Shown: positions 1 to 11,541, counted from the stretch's first letter. The stretch: 64,000 nucleotides of DNA from Antilocapra americana (GCA_007570785.1 ML664668.1:204653-268652); one strand, 5' to 3'. The notes: generated by a model not told the origin, from the sequence alone. Numbers and translations: made by a program.

Positions 1-519
1 ATTCATGTTTCTGTATGTGGAAAGGGTTCATTTTAGAGAGAATAAAAAATGAGATTAACCCCCCAAAAAAATTAAATTATGGACAAAAACTGAAGAGGGA
101 TCCTGAGTTGTTCAAGAATGTGTATCCTAATCATTTATGTGGCTTTAGTGGCTCTGGCACAGAGAAGCAAAGAAACAAGGGAAGACTATTCATTTAGAGT
201 GTATCATGAGAAAGGTGTAATTTTACATAAAATCATAAAGATGTACAGTGGTTTCAGAGGGAAAAAAATGTTAGCAGAACTGAAATTAACCTAAGTTCTT
301 TCTCTTGAAAAAAAAATTATCCAGTGCAAAAATGCATGAGTTTTTTCTCATGTTAAATCTCTACATATACTAGACTGAGTATTACTGATCACCTATACAT
401 GCAAAAATGTTTCTCTAGAAAATACCTTTCCTAATTAGATTTGTCACTGATAAATGTAAATACATTATGTGCATGTGAATGTCTGTTTGTGTATATGTGT
501 GTGTGTGTGTATATAATAC
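1..519. other. Unclassified AT-rich sequence
   Basis: No repeat family, RNA gene or credible exon is recognised. A short TG-rich run lies at about 490-515, directly before the BovB fragment. The one reading frame at the left end (15-197) shows no recognisable domain and is probably chance. Confidence 0.5.
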
Positions 520-1506
520 ACCTTCCAGTTAAAACATTTGAAGTCTTAAAAGATGATGCTGTTAAAGTGCTGCATTCAATATGTCAGCAAATTTGGAAAA
601 CTCAGCAGTGGCCACAGGACTGGAAGAGATGAGTTTTCATTCCAATCCCAAAGAAGGACAATGCCAAAAAAACATTCAAACTACCGTATAATTGCTCTCA
701 TTTCACATGCTAACAAGGTTATGCTTGAAATCCTTCAGGCTAGGCTTCAGCAGAACATAAACTGTGAACTTCCAGAAACAAGCTGGGTTTCAAAGAGGTA
801 AAGGAACCAGGGATCAAATTGCTAACATCTTTTGGAGATAGCAAGAGAGTTCCAGAAAAACATCTACTTCTGCTTCATTGACTATACTAAAGCTTCTGAC
901 TATATGGATCACAACAAACTGCGGAAAATTCTTAAAGACAGGGAAACACCAGATCACCTTATCTGTCTTGTGAGAAACCTGTATGCAAGTCAAGAAGCAA
1001 CAGTTAGAACCGAACATGGAACAACAGACTGCTTCTAAATTGGGAAAGGAGTATGACAAGCCTGTATATTGTCACCCAGCTTATTTACTTTATATACAGA
1101 GTACATCATGCAAAATGCCAGGCTAGATGAATCACAAGCTGGAATCAAGACTGCTGGGAAAGCATCAACAACCTCAGATATACAGATTATACCACTCTAA
1201 TGGCAGAAAATGAAGAGGAACTAGTCTCTTCATGAGAGTGAAAGGGGAGAATGAAAAGGCCAGCTTAAAACTCAATATTAAAAAACACTAAGATCATTAG
1301 AAAAGACCTTGATGCTGGGTAAGATCGAAGGAAGGAAGAGAAGAGGACAACAGAGGATGAGATGGTTGGATGGCATCATTGACTCAATGGACGTGAAATT
1401 CAGCAAACTCTGGGAGGTAGTGAGGATAGAGGAGCCTGGTGTGCTGCAGTCCATGGGATCGTAAAGAGTAGGACATGACTTAGTGACTAGACGACAATAA
1501 CAACAG
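520..1506 (+). mobile_element. BovB (RTE LINE) fragment, internally deleted
   Basis: Translation of 553-801 and 832-1038 gives BovB reverse transcriptase: KVLHSICQQIWKTQQWPQDWK, then FIDYTKASDYMDHNKL and LVRNLYASQEATVRTEHGT. The frame is broken by an in-frame stop (TAA at 1036-1038) and by frameshifts. The catalytic YADD region near 1180 reads as YTDY, so one active-site aspartate is lost. At about 1297-1301 the sequence jumps from the KTKI region straight to the [14 protein letters not shown] region, which other copies in this window place several hundred bases further on. The 3' end closes with the tail shared with Bov SINEs (AGTCCATGG...AGTAGGACATGACT). It is a dead, 5'-truncated copy. Confidence 0.93.
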
Positions 1507-2207
1507 ATAACATACGTATGTATGCATTGCGTAGATATACCTCTATATGATAATAACATACAAATTACTATTTTAAACCGATGACAAGCTCTTCCAAGGA
1601 GCTAAGGTGTCTACAAAACTATGTAAAAAATGGTTTTTGGAATTGGAAATTGTTTCAGAACAGGGACTTTTAATACCTGCAGGCCTTGAGTTATAAAGCA
1701 GGAAAAGTGCTTTACATATGAGAAAAGTGCATTACAATTTAGGAAGTTTTTCCACACTGAAATTTATCTGACTTCCTCAACATTGTATGAAGGTTGGCCT
1801 AGTTACAATTATATCTAGTTCCAAATATGCACAACAAATGCTAGAACTTTAGTGCTGCCAAAGAACCATTCTATTATGCGCATAGATTCTGTGGGTCAGG
1901 ACTTTGGAAAAGGCACAATAGGGAATACTTGTTTCTTTTTCATAATGTCTGGTAAACTTAAAGGCTGAGGGTTAATTGATGGCAGGGGCTGTGATTAGGT
2001 GAAGCTCATTCATCTCAGCTGTTTGGACTTGAAGGTTGCCAATAGAAACAAACAAACAAACAAAATCTATACATGGTCTCCCCCATGACTTGGCATCCTT
2101 ACAGCATTACAGTTTCAGGGCAATTTGACTTCTTACATGGTGACTGAAGGATCCAAGAGCGTGTGTTCTAGTGAAAAAGGCATAAGCAACTTTGCTTTCT
2201 ATGCTGT
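1507..2207. other. Unclassified sequence
   Basis: No known repeat or gene is recognised. The only structure is a short CAAA run at about 2045-2064. The frames here lack any domain. Confidence 0.5.
2045..2064. repeat. (CAAA)n simple repeat
   Basis: About five perfect tetranucleotide units (AAACAAACAAAC...). It is short and of no obvious function. Confidence 0.8.
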
Positions 2208-2416
2208 TTTGCTGCTGTTTAGTCACTAAGTCGTGCTTGACTCTGTGACCCCATGGACTGTAGCCCACAAGGCTCCTCTGTCCATGGAATTCTCCAAGCA
2301 AGAATATGGAGTGGGTTGTCATTTCCTACTCCAGAGGTTCTTGCTGATCCAGGGATCAAAACTGCATCTCCTGCTTGGCAGGCAGATTCTTTACCACTGT
2401 GCCATCTAGGAGCCTT
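2208..2416 (-). mobile_element. Bov-tA SINE
   Basis: On the minus strand it runs from the tRNA-derived head (CTAGATGGCACAGTGGTAAAG, GGTTTTGATCCCTGG-like B-box region) to the Bov-A tail (AGTCCATGGGGTCACAGAGT). The family is a ruminant tRNA-derived SINE whose tail resembles the BovB 3' end and is thought to be mobilised by BovB. No clear target duplication is visible. The frames 2107-2322, 2219-2425 and 2253-2486 are only readings through the SINE. Confidence 0.9.
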
Positions 2417-3733
2417 AAAAACCAAGCACTATCACTTCCATTTCCCTCTACTTGTTACAAGTAACTCTCAAACCCATCCAGAATAAACAGGAGTGGTAAC
2501 GTTCGAGAATGGTGTGAGGGATACAGGAAGGTGTTGCAGTTATCTTTTGCAAATATAATATGCCACAGAAGGTAAGGTTCAAAGAGGTTGAATGATTTGC
2601 TGAAGCTGAACTCCAATACTTGGTGGCTAACTAGAAGACAACATTTCTGATCTGCAAATTTTCAAAGTCTGCAGCAAAACAAGTGAGGTGAAATTGTACA
2701 ACAATGGCAAAACAGAGACGTGGACCTCAGTACAGTAACGGTATTTTAAACTTTCAAAATGAAAAACTTTATCTCTGATGCCTATTTTTCTTTTGAGGAC
2801 TATACTTTCTCCTCTCTCTACATTCAAGCCCTATATTCTGGTTGCTCTGAGTTATATTCAACTTTCAGGAAATATCTTAATCTAATGCAATGTTAGAGCA
2901 GATTTCCCACTGCCAAACTCATAAAATGAGATTGGTATTATACAGTTTAATGATATCTGGGGGGACTACTTCACAGCAGACGTACATTTTCCCTGAGGGT
3001 TTTCATTAGGGCCGGGTTCATCTTTGGCGGATGCACTGCTTATTTTGTACCACGCTGAGTCTTGGGAGATTTTCCCCTGTAGCAACTGAGTACCATCAGT
3101 GAGGACATACATCTAAAGTTAAGAGCTCTCTCCCATGATGGTATTCAAGATCTTGAGGAAGAAAAGTCACCCCTCACCGGAGGTGCAATTCAAGAAGGAC
3201 CACAAGGATTTTCCAACTCAGCAATTGAAGTGGAAAGCTTCTAGTTCTCAGAGCACTAGCTGGCATCAGTGGGGGAACCACAGCAAGATGATGGGGTTAG
3301 CAGTGCCCTAGTATGTGAGGAAAGCAGGGATTCAATGGCAAAGGCTCTTTGACTTATAGAAGCAAATGTGTTTCATGCCTGCCTTATAAAATGAGTCCTA
3401 TCAATCATATGTCATTAAACCCATACTCAGGTTACCTCAATCATCATAAACAAAAGACCTATGGTCTTCCTGCCATTAAGGGGATGCCTAACAAAGTACC
3501 AAAATGAAGAAAACATTGTTCAAATGCCTCCGTGTTCTTTTACATGACTTCTTACAATCATCCTTTTACTCTCACATTTAGGATTATCAACCGCATCTGT
3601 TTTGCCCAGGATATAGCTGTTCTTACCATAGAGCCAATATTTTTTCTCAGTTTTAATAAATACAGAAGAGCCACTGCTATTTGATCTAGACTGATGTGTA
3701 ATAGATTCCAGAGGCACAGAAACTAATAGGCAT
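2417..3733. other. Unclassified sequence
   Basis: About 1.3 kb without a recognised repeat, RNA or exon. Base composition is more balanced around 3000-3350 than in the flanks, but I see no open reading frame or splice structure there. Confidence 0.45.
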
Positions 3734-3746
3734 ACCAAGGGCTTAA

Positions 3747-3961
3747 GTGAAGTGAAGTCAAAGTCGCTTAGTTGTACCCAACTCTTTGCAACCCCATGGA
3801 GTGTAGCCTGCCAGGCTCCTCTGTCCATGGAACTCCCCAGGCAAGAGTATGAGAGTGGGTAGCTATTACCTTCTCCAGGGGATCTACCCAACCCAGGGAT
3901 CAAACCAGGTTTTCTGCATTGTAGGTGAATATCTTTACCATCTGAGCCACCAGGGAAGCGC
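3747..3961 (-). mobile_element. Bov-tA SINE with target-site duplication
   Basis: A full-length-looking minus-strand Bov-tA, with its head at the right (TTCCCTGGTGGCTCAGATGG) and its tail at the left. It is flanked by a perfect 13-bp direct repeat, ACCAAGGGCTTAA, at 3734-3746 and 3962-3974. This marks both edges of the insertion and indicates target-primed integration. Confidence 0.95.
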
Positions 3962-4516
3962 ACCAAGGGCTTAAACTTTTACAAAATTGAGATGCACTGA
4001 AACATAATAGATAAAGGATATATTTGGCATACGTCTTTGCTTTGGTCCTGATTGATTTTGGTAAATTCCTCAGTTCCTTCTGTTTAGTATCAGTTTTAAA
4101 TGTAACACATGGAACTGCTATAAACTTTAAATCAGGAAAATATTTCAAAAGAATATTACATGGTCTTGAAATGTCTGTATGTAGTATTTACTCTGTTCAG
4201 TTCAGCCACTCAGCCATGTCCGACCCTTTGTGACCCCATGAACCGCAGCACACTAGGCCTCCCTGTCCATCACCAACTCCCAGAGTTTACCCAAACCCAC
4301 GTCCATTGAGTTGGTGATGCCATCCAACCATCTCATCCTCTGTTGTCCCCTTCTCCTCCTGCCCTCAATCTTTCCCAGCATCAGGGTCTTTTCAAATGAG
4401 TCAGCTCTTTGCATCAGGTGGCCAAAGCATTGGAGTTTCAGCTTCAACATTAGTCCTTCCAATGACTATCCAGGACTGATTTCCTTTAGGATGGACTGGT
4501 TGGATTTCCTTGCAGT

Positions 4517-5018
4517 TCAAGCGACTCTCAAGAGTCTTCTCCAACACCACAGTTCAAAAGCATCAATTCTTCGGCCCTCAGCCTTCTTTATAGTCCAACT
4601 CTCACATCTATACATGACCACTGGAAAAACCATAGCCTTGACAAGACGGACCTTTGTTGGCAAAGTAATGTCTCTGCTTTTCAAAATGTTGTCTAGGTTG
4701 GTCATAACTTTCCTTCCAAGGAGTAAGCATCTTTTAATTTCATGGCTGCAATCACCATCTGCATTGATTTTGGAGCCCAGAAAAATAAAGTCAGCCACTG
4801 TTTCCCCATCTATCTTCCATAAAGTGATGGAACCAGATGCCATCTTAGTTTTCTGAATGTTGAGCTTTAAGCCAACTTTTTCACTCTCCTCTTTCACTTT
4901 CATCAACAGGCTCTTTAGTTCTTCTTCACTTTCTGCCATGAGGGTGGAGTCATCTGCATATCTGAAGTTATTGACATTTCTCCCGACAATCTTGATTCCA
5001 GCTTGTGCTTCCTCCAGC
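4517..5018 (-). pseudogene. BovB reverse transcriptase, C-terminal half
   Basis: The frame is open on the minus strand from the arm junction to a stop near 4517. It includes the catalytic FRYADD box (YADD codons at 4949-4960) and GLKLNIQKTK. Further on come LGSKINADGDCSHEIKR, ESWTIKKAE and FELWCWRRLLRVA. In life this would be the palm/thumb part of a target-primed reverse transcriptase. It is separated from its N-terminal half by the inversion and cannot make a working enzyme. Confidence 0.85.
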
Positions 5019-5020
5019 CC

Positions 5021-5708
5021 CCCAGATAATCACGATGGTGTGATCACTCACCTAGCGCCAGACATTCTGGAATGTGAAGTCAAATGGGCCTTAGAAAGCA
5101 TCACTACAAACAAAGCTAGTGGAGGTGAGGGAATTCCAATCGAGCTATTTCAAATCCTAAAAATGATGCTCTGAAAATGCTGCACTCAATATGCCAGCAA
5201 ACTTGGAAAACTCATCAGTGGCCACAGGACTGGAAAAGGTCTGTTTTCATTCCAATCCCAAAGAAAGGCAATGCCAAAGAATGCTCAAACTACCTCACAA
5301 TTGCACTCATCTCACACGCTAGTAATGTAATGCTCAAAATTCTCCAAGCCAGGCTTCAACAATATGTGAACCAGGAACTTCCAGATGTTCAAGCTAGAGT
5401 TAGAAAAGGCAGAGGAACCAGAGATAAAATTGCCAACATCCGCTGGATCATCAAAAAAGCAAGAGAGTTCCAGAAAAACATCTATTTCTGCTTTATTGAC
5501 TATGCCAAAGCCTTTGACGGTGTGGATCACAATAAACTGTGGAAGATTCTGAAAGACATGGAAATACCAGACCCCTTGACCTACCTCTTGAGAAACCTGT
5601 TTGCAGATCAAGAAGCAACGGTTAAAACTGGACATGGAACAACAGAGTGGTTCCAAATCGGAAAAGGAGTACATCTAGGCTGTATATTGTCACCCTGCTT
5701 ATTCATTC
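5021..5708 (+). pseudogene. BovB reverse transcriptase, N-terminal half
   Basis: A plus-strand frame begins upstream (HDGVITHLAPDILECEVKWA) and, after a stop at 5172-5174, stays open for 178 codons from 5177. Visible RT blocks are WPQDWKRSVFIPIPKKGN, the first catalytic aspartate block FIDYAKAFDGVDHNKL, and GCILSPCLF. It ends at the TAA at 5711-5713, just past the element edge. The YADD box sits in the oppositely oriented arm, so the enzyme is split. Confidence 0.85.
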
Positions 5709-5767
5709 TGTAAGTTGGTTAAAACTGATGATTCTTTGTTTCCATTTTCAGTATGTCTGGGACATTT

Positions 5768-5803
5768 GGCTATACCACCCTGAATGTGCCCGATCTAGTC
5801 AGT
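5768..5803 (+). pseudogene. 5S rRNA-like fragment
   Basis: GGCTATACCACCCTGAATG followed by TGCCCGATCT closely matches the 5' portion of vertebrate 5S rRNA (GGCCATACCACCCTGAACG, CGCCCGATCTCGTC), with mostly C-to-T changes. Only about 36 bp are recognisable. The rest of 5S, including the internal control region further downstream, is absent. It is a decayed retro-copy or part of a 5S-derived repeat. Confidence 0.6.
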
Positions 5804-5918
5804 ATGTCTGGACAGGACACAAAAATCTTCATTTAACAAGCTCTTTAGACAACTCACAGAATAATACCTGTAAGTACAACATGTCGCTCAAAAGAGATAG
5901 AAATAAAGAATAACAATA

Positions 5919-5921
<3 letters not shown>

Positions 5922-5994
<73 letters not shown>
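5922..5994. repeat. Compound (CT)n(CA)n microsatellite
   Basis: An uninterrupted CT run (about 5922-5958) passes directly into an uninterrupted CA run (5959-5994). It has about 18 units of each and is likely length-variable between individuals. Confidence 0.97.
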
Positions 5995-5996
<2 letters not shown>

Positions 5997-6389
5997 CTAA
6001 GCTTGTCAACCAGCACTAGGGCTTGCGTCTATAGTTTTGTCTGGATAGTTCAAAATGCCCAGCTCTCCTCTTCCCCAACAAGTCAACAAACTTGTGTTGA
6101 ACACAAGGCTCTTTCTTTCTGGCTTCTCCTGTTCAGAAGAGATCTGACTCACAGGAGGAAAAGGAAGAGAAACATCAAATGGTAGATCCTATGATAACCT
6201 GACAATTCATCAATATTCACTAAATCAAAGTAGGGGTAAGGCTCTAACACAGACCTCTCTTCTGCTACAGTGTGCTCTTTACCTGTGAATATTTACTATG
6301 ACATTATGAGGTTGCTATGTCCGTACAGAGGAAGAATCTGGGGCTTAGAATGTCAAGTATCAAAAGGATGTGAGGAAATATTTTTGAGG
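5995..6389. other. Unclassified sequence
   Basis: No repeat or gene recognised between the microsatellite and the L1M tail. Confidence 0.45.
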
Positions 6390-6530
6390 TCGTTGTTTTG
6401 TTCACTATCTGGACCGTGATAATGACTTTACAGATATACACACGTGCCCAAAACTATCGAACTGTATGTTGTAAACACATGCAGTTTATTATATGTCAAT
6501 TACACCTCGCTAAAGCTGGAAAAAACAAAC
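6390..6530 (+). mobile_element. L1M 3' end, ancient
   Basis: The stretch with AACTATCGAACTGTATG, TTTATTATATGTCAATTAC and the A-rich end near 6520-6530 has the layout of mammalian L1M 3' UTRs (spaced 'ATCGAACTGTAC' and 'GTAAATTATACCTCAATAAA' blocks). It is too diverged to name a subfamily. Confidence 0.6.
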
Positions 6531-6718
6531 AGGATGCTATATAACATGTCTAAGACAGCACAAACAGAACAGTATTTCTACCATCTCACTTCTGAAACCT
6601 GGGTTCTTACTTGGCAAGCCCTGCAGCAGAGCCCAGGGAAGGGGTGACAGCCCAACTGGGAGGAAGGGAGATGAAAGAGAACAATGCCCATGCATTCTGG
6701 TTTTCCTAAGAATATTAG

Positions 6719-7076
6719 GTGGTATTGGAGGAGACTCTTGAGAGTCCCTTAGACTGCAAGGAGACAAAACCAGTCCATCCTAAAGGAAACCAGTCCTGAA
6801 TACTCATTGGAAGGACTGATGCTGAAGCTGAAACTCCAATACTTTGGCCACCTGATGCAAAGAGCTGACTCATTGGAAAAGACCCTGATGCTGGGAAAGA
6901 TTGAAGGCAGGAGGAGAAGGGGATGACAGAGGATGAGATGGTTGGATGGCATCACGAACTCAATGGACATGGGTTTGAGCAAATTCTGGGAGTTGGTGAT
7001 GGGCAGGGAAGCCTGGTGTGCTACAGTCCATGGGGTTGCAAAGAGTCAGACATGACTGAGCAACTGAACAAGAGGA
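6719..7076 (+). mobile_element. BovB 3' end
   Basis: A 5'-truncated BovB starting at GGTATTGGAGGAGACTCTTG and running through the RRRRG region to the Bov tail (AAGAGTCAGACATGACTGAG). ATATTAG occurs at 6712-6718 and again at 7077-7083, exactly at the two edges, and is the probable target duplication. The minus-strand frame at 6749-6982 is antisense of this element. Confidence 0.93.
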
Positions 7077-8852
7077 TATTAGCACCCCCTCCTGACGTGT
7101 AAACCAAATTCAGGAGAAAATTAAGCCCAAACTGTGCTGTCTGGATTCCAAGTTGCCAGGTAGATCTGCAGTGTCATTTGTTTCTGGGGTAGAGATGTTG
7201 GCATCCTTGGCCCGTTCACCTCTAGGAAGATCTCTTCTCAAAGAGAAAATCCTCTACCACAGCGGATGGCAGCTCTAGTATTGGAGGCAGCTGTGAGCCC
7301 AAGGAGACAGGGATGACTATCGGCCTTGGAAGAAGGCGTAACCGTGCAACCTCAAAACTGCTGAGTAGAGATCTCTGTCGGGGCTCAAAGTGTAAATGTC
7401 CTATCATAGTTGTAACCCCTGGCTTGTGTGGCGGGGGGTAGATGCTCAATAATAAATTTGAAATAAATGATGCAATGGATTTCCAACTCAAATAAATGAA
7501 ATCCTAGTGGCTATTTTGCCATGAGATTTATGGGGAAATGTTACAACACTGAAGATATAGCACCGTTTTTACTTTGAGACAAGTAGAGATGAGTATCTAA
7601 AATAAAGTGTGAAAATGATCTAAAGATTCCTATTACCTATGCTTCCCCTCTGAGCTGAAATCATATTATTTACATTATAATCAACTTCTCTCTGCAACTG
7701 CTTTTTGCAGTAAACCTCTGGGTTTCACTAGGAACAGGTTGATCTGTATTGGCAGACCAAATAACATCACATTAGTGTTTAGCTTGCTCTGCTTGTTTTC
7801 CTACAAAACTCAGCTCACCATAACTTCTCTAAAGAAATAACACTTCTGTTTCTGTAAATATTCACAATTAGTCAATTTACATATTTATTGATGTGTAATA
7901 CATATTTTAGACAGTCTAACTATATTATACATTATAGGGCATGAATCAAGTAAATCACAAGGTATGTGTGCTGAAGTAATTTCAAAAATGTAAGAAAATT
8001 TTACTTTTCACTATAAAATTGTTGGTTTAAATTAAAACAGGGATCATTTTATTCTTTAATGATGCAGACTTACAGAAACCAAAATGCTGGTGTAAACTTG
8101 GCAATTGGCCCAAGTTTTTTCCTTGTCAGTTTCACAGGTCACACCATGCTTGTATGATAGATAATATGAATTCACTGCATTGGGAGGTCTGAGGCTGTTA
8201 GCTTTCAAAACCTCTCTTAGCAGACAAGTTCAATCAGCATAAAGAGCACAGTGAGGCACGGAACTGTTATGTTGCATCAAGCAGCAAAGTAATTTATTCC
8301 TTGACATACCTGAAAATGAACAGATTCATTTCTGAGGCATGAGAACATGTATTCTACAATGTAGGCTAAGATTCATTTAGCCTGACCGATAAAGTTTCAA
8401 AGTCATATTGGGTAGTATGCCTGTTTAGTGGCTTGGGTGTAAAGCTTATGATAATGGAAGGGGATAGAGAATACAAGATAGAAGGTAGCCAAAACGGAGA
8501 GAAATCAGGGATTTCACAGTAAAGGAACCATTGCTATGAAAACTGCTGAGACCTTTTTCTCTCCTGTCCATGCTCTGGAGATTTTGCTATTCCATGAGTT
8601 TTTTCTGTTTAAAAATGTGCTTATGGTAGAATTTGAACTTTGATTAAAAAATCTAATTGGTTCATAAAAGTTATCAAATGGGTTCTTCAATTCATTTGAA
8701 GAAAGAGTTAAACTCTGTTTTCTTTCTTTGTTGTCTCTTTTGAATCATAACAACATTAGGCTTATTTTTTCCCTTTTCCATTTTCCTGCAGTGAGATTCT
8801 TTTCAATTTAATCCTCTTTCATTTGTAATTAGTAGTGGTTAACAACAGCTTG

Positions 8853-8888
8853 ATATTCTCTCTCTCTCTCCCTTTCTCTCCCTCTCTT
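8853..8888. repeat. CT-rich low-complexity run
   Basis: Imperfect (CT)n/(CCT)n pyrimidine tract on the plus strand. Confidence 0.8.
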
Positions 8889-10124
8889 TTGCATAAACAC
8901 AATGATGTGATTAGCAATAAGCATTTAGTAATCCATTTAGGAAAATGTGGAATGTGGAAGAATTTGGTTTATTGTCCTGTGTGGCTTCCCTGTACTAATC
9001 CTCCTAGCCCTTACCAAAGGGGGAAGGTTAAGGCAAAGATAATTCACTTTTGATACCGAAGGGGCCAGAAAGTGTGCTGTGGAATGCAGTTTTCGCCTTA
9101 AGTAGATCATAGTTGTGTGGATGATGCCCATCGAGATAAGGAAGGGGAGACGAGCAAGGCGATAGGAAGCCATTTTTCCAGTGTTGAAAGTGACACCCCA
9201 GGAGTTATAGTCACTTAGAGACCACTGGACGATGTGCAGTGGGAAGCGGATTTGCACTGCAGGTGATGCGGATTAGAGAATCAGCTAGAAAAGAGGTAAT
9301 TACAGTGGACAATGACAAGTTGACAAGCACAAGTGAGACTGTGCAAATGCACAGACAGCAGCCAGCACAGTGCCTCCATAGCTCACAGACTCCGAGGCTG
9401 TTTCCAGCATAAGCCTCTCCAGGCATGTCCTGAAGCCTCATCTTGGGTCCTAACAACTTGCCACAACTCCATCTTTCCCTCTGGAATTCCTGCCACCACC
9501 CTAAAACACAGTCACACTTGATAAAGGCCGAGAAGAGAGCCTCTTTTTGGACAGCTGACTTTACCTCTCACACAACACTCTCAGTTGGCAAGTCCAACCA
9601 GCCACCAAGTTAAAGACACCTGCCTGTGACACTCACGAGGGAGCCTCGGGGGCTCTGCCCCTTACTTCTCAACATCCCAGCACATCACGTCCATCTAGAC
9701 TGGCGAGCGCCACAGAAAACTGCGTGTGTCTGCCAAGTGAGAATGAATAATGAGGAAACCTCCAGTTAGGGTTAAATGAACACTGTTTGCGGCATCAGAC
9801 AAGTGAGAGGAGAAATCTGTATTCCACCCCAGGGAGAATTTTCCACATTTACGTCACTGTCCACTCTGACGTCCTCATTTCACCTGTGTCCCCAGGAGGG
9901 CTCCGCTGCAGACCACAATCCTTTCTTGTGCTCCCACCCTGTGATTTTCACAACATTTGAATATTAGCACTTCTAATGTGTTTAGTTAGCATACAGCTTA
10001 GAAATTCATAGCGTCGTTAACATTTAAAAGTCTAACAGGGGTCTTTTCAAGATTCCAAATGTTTTCACTTGGCTTTCATCTCCTAGGGCAAAAAAATTGT
10101 CTGTTAAAGTAAGAATCACATCAA

Positions 10125-10375
10125 GTATGTAAGATATATGTGAACTATAATACTTTAAGAAGATGTGTACGCATCTTACATGGTACACAAGATGCCTATA
10201 TGTAAGGCGTATGTTACAGAATATGTAAATATGATATATTAAGTATTATATATGATATAGAGCAAATATATAGTAGATATATGATAGATTTAGTATATGT
10301 GGGTAATACATGCAAATATTAAAGATATATATAAGATGTATGTACATATTATATATGTACAAATATGCCTCAAAT
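10125..10375. repeat. AT-rich low-complexity DNA
   Basis: Repeated TATATGATATA- and ATATAT-type words with very little G or C. It is an imperfect purine/pyrimidine alternation rather than a strict tandem array. Confidence 0.75.
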
Positions 10376-11242
10376 TTTGTCTGGGTGTGTACATAAATAC
10401 TTGAGAATTATGTGGCAGGGTAGTGTGAATGATAACAATAACTACTGATTAGAAAGTACACATTTTTCTTTATAAATCACCTTTGCTTATTCACATATAC
10501 ATTGAAATACTGCCAACAGACAACCCCCTTCTTAAGGTGAATATTTTGTGAATTATTTCTCACTCTATTTAACAAGAACAAAAAGCAAATCAAAACAGTC
10601 ATCTTCTGTCCCTTATAAACTGACATAAAACCTCCTCAGTAAGCCCATCATTCCAGTAAACACAGACAATCTGCTCCTTTAGAGTAGTCCTAACTACCGT
10701 TTTAAGTTCCAGTCTTCATTTTGAAATGTCAGAATATATGAAAGACCCTAAAAAGAGAAAGTCTTACTACTTTGTGGGATGATGTAGTGTGTAGATTCCT
10801 ACAGATTCCTATAAGAAGGTAGTGAGAATAAGGAGAGAGAGGAAACATTCCTCATTGTAGTTATGACAGCCTAGGAAAAGCCAAGAAGCCAAATGACTGG
10901 GACCCAGGGCTTAGAAGGAAGGAGCCATCAGTGAGGGACCAAGTAAGTCACAGAGAGGGTTCTTACTCAGATGGCTCTGAGACTGTGCGTCCAGTTCGGC
11001 ATTCTGAGAAGGGGTGAACTGCTCACGAATCAGGACCCTGATCTGCAGTACACTGACTCAGGGAAGCCGACATGGAGCCATAGGAGAGATTCCTGCAGCC
11101 CTCGTGTGCCTCATCCTCACAGATGGCAGATAAGGCTTCCCAAAGGAAAAGACGGTATTGTTACAGAAGGGAAGGGATGCAAGGAGTGAGAATGAAAGAG
11201 AATGAGAGAATATTATATTTATAAATATATATATTTATATAT

Positions 11243-11530
11243 CAGTCATGTCTGACTCTTTGTGACCTCATGGACTGCAGCACTCCAGGCCTCCCTATCC
11301 TTCACCATCTCCCAGAGCTTGCTCAAACTCGTGTTCATTGAGTCGGTGATGCCATCCAACCTTCTCATCCTCTGTCATCCCCTTCTCCTCCTGCCTTCAA
11401 TCTTTCCCAGCATCAGGGTCTTTTCTAATGAGTCAGCTCTTTGCATCAGGTGGCCAAAATATTGGATTTTCAGCTTCAGTATCAGTCCTTCCAATGAATA
11501 TTCAGGATTGATTTCCTTTAGGACTGACTT
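11243..11530 (-). mobile_element. BovB 3' end
   Basis: A minus-strand BovB tail. The Bov 3' motif (CAGTCATGTCTGACTCTTTG on plus) is at the left, and the element is 5'-truncated at about 11530 within the AAGGAAATCAATCCTGAAT region. Its 3' side abuts AT-rich DNA (11205-11242) and its 5' side abuts a TG microsatellite. The plus-strand frame at 11262-11603 is antisense BovB running into the TG repeat. Confidence 0.93.
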
Positions 11531-11536
11531 CCTAAA

Positions 11537-11541
11537 CGTGT

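Larger units (their letters stand above)
4194..5708 (-). mobile_element. BovB LINE with 5' inversion (twin-priming-like)
   Basis: The element has two arms. The minus-strand arm (5018 down to 4194) carries the 3' half, from the RT catalytic region to the 3' tail. The plus-strand arm (about 5021-5708) carries the upstream half of the RT. In element order the plus arm ends at the LSPCLF motif and the minus arm resumes only about 35-40 bp later, judged against the copy at 47.1 kb. The junction at 5018-5022 is a run of Cs shared by both arms. This order (inverted 5' segment, small internal deletion, normal 3' segment) is the standard outcome of twin priming, best known from L1. No convincing target duplication is visible. 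Confidence 0.9.
7084..11242. other. Long repeat-poor stretch
   Basis: About 4.2 kb with no recognised gene. ATGCTCAATAATAAATTTG near 7441 resembles the 3' end of MIR/L2 elements (weak). A CT-rich run lies at 8853-8888. AT-rich low-complexity DNA occupies about 10125-10370. The polypyrimidine tract plus CAG at 8765-8791 resembles a splice acceptor but leads into no open frame. GC is higher at 9050-9950, without an exon I can support. Confidence 0.45.

Noticed and set aside
4311..5713. Long frames (181 and 178 codons) as host genes
   Set aside because: They are BovB antisense (4311-4856) and BovB RT (5177-5713). The motifs and the surrounding element are unmistakable.
8765..8800. Splice acceptor of an exon
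   Set aside because: Good pyrimidine tract and CAG, but stops follow in all frames and no matching donor or coding sequence is visible.
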